The position numbers and the translations under genes were made by a program. Below the pieces are notes generated by a model. That model was not told the DNA's origin. It ran no database searches and saw only the letters and a list, made by a program, of their open reading frames with translations. Positions 61,104 to 64,000 of a stretch of DNA of 64,000 bases are shown here, piece after piece; the stretch's first letter is position 1, and each line of letters begins with the position of its first letter. The stretch is from Vulcanimicrobiota bacterium (GTDB lineage Bacteria > Vulcanimicrobiota > JAJTBE01), in the NCBI GenBank assembly GCA_021107945.1, contig JAIORV010000066.1, forward strand, positions 24,146-88,145. The letters run 5' to 3'.

Positions 61104-62720
61104 TTGAGGAAGAAGCTTACTGCAATGCTCTTGTGGCTTGTCATGGGAGTGTTTATTGTTGCGATGTTCATCCCTCTGGGATGCGGTGACCATTCTGATG
61201 ATGGAGGAGAAACAGGAGACACGGGATCAGTATCGGGGACGGTTACTGATCAGGATGGACTGCCCGTTCAGGGTGCAACATGCGCAATCTATAACTCCGA
61301 AAATTCCTTGAAAAACTATTCTTCAAACACAGATGAACTGGGAATGTTCACAATTGCAGATGTGCCTGTCGGCACATGGAGAGTCTCGATTTCAAAAACA
61401 GGGTATCAGACAACTAATGTTACCGTAACGGTTAATTCCGGTACAACAACCGAGATTCCCGATGATGAAACGATTATAGATGAGTTTACAATGCCAACCT
61501 CAACGCCCACTCCCCCACCTACAGGGAGTAAAAAAATCGTTGCATACTTCGTAAACTGGGGGATATATGCCCGGGATTATAATGTGGTGGATATTCCTGC
61601 GGACAAAATTACACATATCAACTACGCGTTTTTTGCAATAGACGACTCCACCGGAAAAGTGAAATTGACAGATCCATTGGCAGATATAAATAAAATATTC
61701 ACCGGTGATGAAGCTATAGGATTTCCCGACCAGACAGCGGAGCAGTCCGCCGCGGGTGAAGCCGGAAACCTGGGAAGGTTGAAGCAGTTGAAAGCTCTCC
61801 ATCCCCACATAAAAACGATGATGACAATCGGTGGATGGACATTGAGTTATAATTTTCCCAATATTGCAGGAACACAGGAGGCAAGGCAGACCTTTGTCTC
61901 GTCATGCGTCGAGATGATGAAGAAATACGATTTCGACGGGATTGATGTGGACTGGGAATACCCCGGAGCTGCGGACAAGGTAAACTGTACTCTTTTAATG
62001 CAGGAATTCAGGAAACAACTGGACGAGCAGGGACAAGTTGACGGTAAGTATTATCTCCTGGCTATGGCTACTCCCGTCGGTTATGACAAGCTGGTAAATA
62101 TGGAGATTGACAAACTCGCAGATAGCCTTGATTTCATAAATATCATGACTTATGATTTCCACGGCGGTTGGGATAGTATCACAAATAATCAATCACCCCT
62201 TTATATGGATCCCAATGATCCCACAAGCCCCGTTGACCGCGAATACCTGAACATCGACTGGGTGGTCAATTATTATCTCAAAGCGGGAATACCCCCCGGA
62301 AAACTCTGCTTAGGAATACCGGCTTATGGCAGGGCATGGGAAGAGGTTCCCGATATAGACAACGGTCTTTTCCAGCCGGGACCAAGCTTGCCCAACACGG
62401 AAACACCGGGAAACTGGGAGTCGGGAAACATCGATTACTGGAAGATTCAGGAACTCCTCCTGGACACGTCAAACTACACCCTTTACCGTGATCAGTATGC
62501 AAAAGTCCCCTGGGTATATGGGAAGAACCTGACACCCACTAAGACAATCGGTGGAATGTTTATCACATTTGATGATCCCACGTCGATTGCCACCAAGGCA
62601 CAATATGTCAACGACAAGAACATGGGAGGTATGATGATCTGGGAGCTTTCGGGTGATGTGAGGGGTATAAATGATCCACGGTCACTCATAGATGCAATAT
62701 ACACGGGGATAATGAAATGA
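61104..62720 (+). CDS. GH18 chitinase lipoprotein with carboxypeptidase-regulatory-like domain
   Basis: 538 residues from a TTG at 61104 (GGGAGG 7 bases upstream). The lipobox is IPLGCGDH. A CarboxypepD_reg-like beta sandwich (SGTVTDQDGLPVQGATCAIY ... GTWRVSISKTGYQ) occupies about 40-125 in place of the CBM2 pair of the neighbour. A short Pro/Thr linker leads to the GH18 barrel (about 140-535), with DGIDVDWE at about 275 and the MIWELSGD strand. The barrel is highly similar to the upstream chitinase, pointing to tandem duplication with swapped N-terminal modules. Confidence 0.92.
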   Translation: MRKKLTAMLLWLVMGVFIVAMFIPLGCGDHSDDGGETGDTGSVSGTVTDQDGLPVQGATCAIYNSENSLKNYSSNTDELGMFTIADVPVGTWRVSISKTGYQTTNVTVTVNSGTTTEIPDDETIIDEFTMPTSTPTPPPTGSKKIVAYFVNWGIYARDYNVVDIPADKITHINYAFFAIDDSTGKVKLTDPLADINKIFTGDEAIGFPDQTAEQSAAGEAGNLGRLKQLKALHPHIKTMMTIGGWTLSYNFPNIAGTQEARQTFVSSCVEMMKKYDFDGIDVDWEYPGAADKVNCTLLMQEFRKQLDEQGQVDGKYYLLAMATPVGYDKLVNMEIDKLADSLDFINIMTYDFHGGWDSITNNQSPLYMDPNDPTSPVDREYLNIDWVVNYYLKAGIPPGKLCLGIPAYGRAWEEVPDIDNGLFQPGPSLPNTETPGNWESGNIDYWKIQELLLDTSNYTLYRDQYAKVPWVYGKNLTPTKTIGGMFITFDDPTSIATKAQYVNDKNMGGMMIWELSGDVRGINDPRSLIDAIYTGIMK

Positions 62721-62733
62721 CGGAAGCCGGATC

Positions 62734-62868
62734 TGTAGGAGGGACGTCCCCGTCCCGATAAACGGAAGATGAATTCTGGAAGTTTTTACAACGAAGCCAC
62801 GGAGAACACGAAGTTTGTTAAACAATAAATTCTTCGTGAACTTCGTGGCTTCGTGGTTTTCACTCTTT
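62734..62868. repeat. TGTAGGAG hairpin plus CGAAG/CTTCG inverted tract
   Basis: TGTAGGAGGGACGTCCCCGT at 62734-62763. Then CAACGAAGCCACGGAGAACA faces TGAACTTCGTGGCTTCGTGG (62788-62860). The region separates the convergent chitinase and YiiX-like genes and can terminate both. Confidence 0.7.
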
Positions 62869-62881
62869 ATAATCCCCGGGT

Positions 62882-63811
62882 TCAGTGGCCATCTTTTGGA
62901 TAAATCGAGAACTGTCCGGTCTGCATCTTGTTGCCGATCGCCGCATAAAGCGCGCCTGCGCCGAAATATCCCGCAATTGCTCCCAGAGGTCCAAGGGTTA
63001 TTCCTCCAGCTACCGCCCCGGCAATGGCGCTGAGGTGGAAAGGAAGTCTTGATAACATGGACTTCCAATATTTATGTTTACTTGAATACACCATTTTCGC
63101 CCCGTCAATTTTTGCAAATGATTTTGCCGAGATCATCCTGCTTGTAAATCCAAACGCTCTTATTACCGGGACCTTTATGGGATGGGGAATCGATTCCATA
63201 GTCCATTTCACAAGTTCATGGCAATAATGCCTGCTGTCATCCTTCATGCTAAATTTTGTATCATATAACTTCCCAATCTGATTCCTCGCATAAGCAATGG
63301 ATGCCTTCACATCTTTTTTACTTTTGTATGGCGGTCTTATAACTGCGAAGTGGCATGTGCGGTCAAAATAATAATCCAGGTGAGTTCTTTTCACGCCATC
63401 CTTGACGGATTCTATGATATAACCGTTTCCCTCGTAAACTGCGGCATGTGTATAGTCGGTCCCGAACATCACCTTCTCCGTCCACTGAGAAATCGGGTAA
63501 GCATCCTCAGTTTCCAGAATAATATCTCCCGGTTTCAAAACATCCATTATTTTTTTTCTCTCTTCTTTGGGAACCGTTTTTGTAAGAGTCGGGATCCTGT
63601 AGAGTGTCCAACCAAGCAAGGAGCTTATTCTATCTCTTTCTTTTTCATATGCCGGCGAGCCGGGGACAAAGCTATCGTCAGCTTCTTCTCTTTCTTTTGT
63701 TGCGCTTTCTTTTGTTGCGCTTTCTTTTACTTCTTTCTTTCCAAATATCTTTCGCAATCCCGGAAGGGAGGAAATCTTCGATGCTATTGTCTTTATCGGG
63801 TCTAAGTTCAT
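62882..63811 (-). CDS. YiiX/YebB-like permuted papain-fold hydrolase
   Basis: 309 residues from the ATG at 63811, preceded by AGGAG 8 bases upstream in a doubled 12-base unit; an earlier ATG adds 24 doubtful residues. After an N-terminal charged repeat (KKEVKESATKESATKE) comes the permuted NlpC/P60-like fold: PGDIILETEDAYPISQW, the His in TDYTHAAVYEGNGYIIES and the Cys in SRHYCHELVKWTM. In such proteins Cys and His act on acyl or peptide bonds in lipids or peptidoglycan. A C-terminal Gly/Ala-rich hydrophobic stretch (HLSAIAGAVAGGITLGPLGAIAGYFGAGALYAAIG) may insert in the membrane. No signal peptide is obvious. Confidence 0.78.
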   Translation of the reverse strand: MNLDPIKTIASKISSLPGLRKIFGKKEVKESATKESATKEREEADDSFVPGSPAYEKERDRISSLLGWTLYRIPTLTKTVPKEERKKIMDVLKPGDIILETEDAYPISQWTEKVMFGTDYTHAAVYEGNGYIIESVKDGVKRTHLDYYFDRTCHFAVIRPPYKSKKDVKASIAYARNQIGKLYDTKFSMKDDSRHYCHELVKWTMESIPHPIKVPVIRAFGFTSRMISAKSFAKIDGAKMVYSSKHKYWKSMLSRLPFHLSAIAGAVAGGITLGPLGAIAGYFGAGALYAAIGNKMQTGQFSIYPKDGH

Positions 63812-63835
63812 GAGAATGCTCCTGAGAATGCTCCT
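63812..63835 (-). promoter_or_regulatory. duplicated ribosome-binding site of the YiiX-like gene
   Basis: The 12-base unit GAGAATGCTCCT (plus strand) occurs twice in tandem, giving two AGGAG sites on the minus strand. The proximal one is 8 bases from the ATG. Confidence 0.6.
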
Positions 63836-63952
63836 GAGAATTTTATATTTATAATGTATTATATCAGATGGGCAAGCATGCAATCAAACTTTAAATGTTA
63901 ATATTATATTAATATTTCGCATATTGTAGGAATTTGAGGGGCATTTCCTTAC

Positions 63953-63988
63953 TTCTTAGATTTCGCACGCCTGACATCTTTTAATTAA
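63953..63988. repeat. TTCTTAGATTTCGCAC repeat, copy 2
   Basis: One base differs from 56061-56096 over 36 bases. Both copies lie upstream of minus-strand genes. Confidence 0.75.
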
Positions 63989-64000
63989 ATCACTCAATTT

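Overview
This 64 kb window looks like a chromosomal segment from a deep-branching, probably uncultivated, diderm bacterium of moderate to low GC. The diderm inference rests on an Mpl-type murein tripeptide ligase, a LolA-like protein, many Sec signal peptides and lipoprotein signals, and an AMIN-type amidase. The gene order relA/spoT-dtd-metallo-beta-lactamase recalls Firmicutes, and the SpoIIIAA-like AAA-R3H protein is found mainly in Firmicutes and Cyanobacteria. I do not assign a phylum. Coding density is fairly low for a bacterium. Intergenic spaces are filled with several families of short dispersed hairpin repeats. Starts are often TTG or GTG preceded by a clear GGAGG-type ribosome site, so several N-termini below are shorter than the longest open frame.

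Layout. 1-6.3 kb: the end of a membrane protein, a PIN-domain RNase paired with a small Cas2/SinR-like protein, a secreted alpha/beta hydrolase, and a minus-strand stringent-response operon (relA/spoT, dtd, MBL hydrolase). 6.4-11.8 kb: a secreted Ig-repeat protein, a lipoprotein cyclophilin and a TaqI/Eco57I-like adenine methyltransferase. 11.9-20.1 kb: a methyltransferase, a large unknown lipoprotein, a proline-iminopeptidase-like hydrolase, a Pro-Arg-His tRNA cluster with a good promoter and terminator, a PilO-like protein, a DUF4349 lipoprotein, a TPR/SEC-C protein and a CAP-domain protein. 20.3-24.7 kb: a LRR-Roc-COR-TIR protein translationally coupled to a three-helix membrane protein. 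24.8-33.4 kb: a repeat-rich gap, an AMIN amidase, a U32-like protein, Mpl, a TPR lipoprotein, a small secreted protein and a beta-propeller. 33.4-39.5 kb: a candidate structured RNA element, an FtsE-like ATPase without FtsX, a Lys/Glu- and Met/Gly-rich low-complexity protein, thymidylate kinase, the AAA-R3H protein and a zinc-ribbon helical protein. 39.8-44.4 kb: a plus-strand cluster of a C39-like peptidase, a small exported protein, a RecQ helicase carrying a C-terminal phosphoribosyltransferase-like segment, and a DprA-like protein. 44.4-56 kb: a minus-strand run with a serine hydrolase, a GlcD-type FAD oxidase, a TIM-barrel-like protein, archease, a LolA-like protein, UDP-glucose dehydrogenase, UDP-glucuronate decarboxylase, Hsp20, a YkgJ-type Cys-cluster protein, an unknown secreted protein and an FrsA-like esterase. 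56.4-63.9 kb: a nine-bladed PQQ-type repeat protein, a relict of a glutamine synthetase 3' end, two tandem GH18 chitinase lipoproteins and a YiiX-like permuted papain-fold protein.

How the genes work together. Envelope and peptidoglycan work is well represented: amidase, Mpl, CAP, C39-like, YiiX-like, FtsE-like and Ig-repeat proteins. The two chitinases suggest polysaccharide degradation, and the Ugd-Uxs pair should make UDP-xylose for a surface glycan. The two modules most likely to be unusual conflict or signalling systems are the TIR-Roc-LRR/membrane-protein pair (20271-24748) and the RecQ-PRTase/DprA pair (41167-44394). No CRISPR array, prophage, transposase or rRNA gene was seen.
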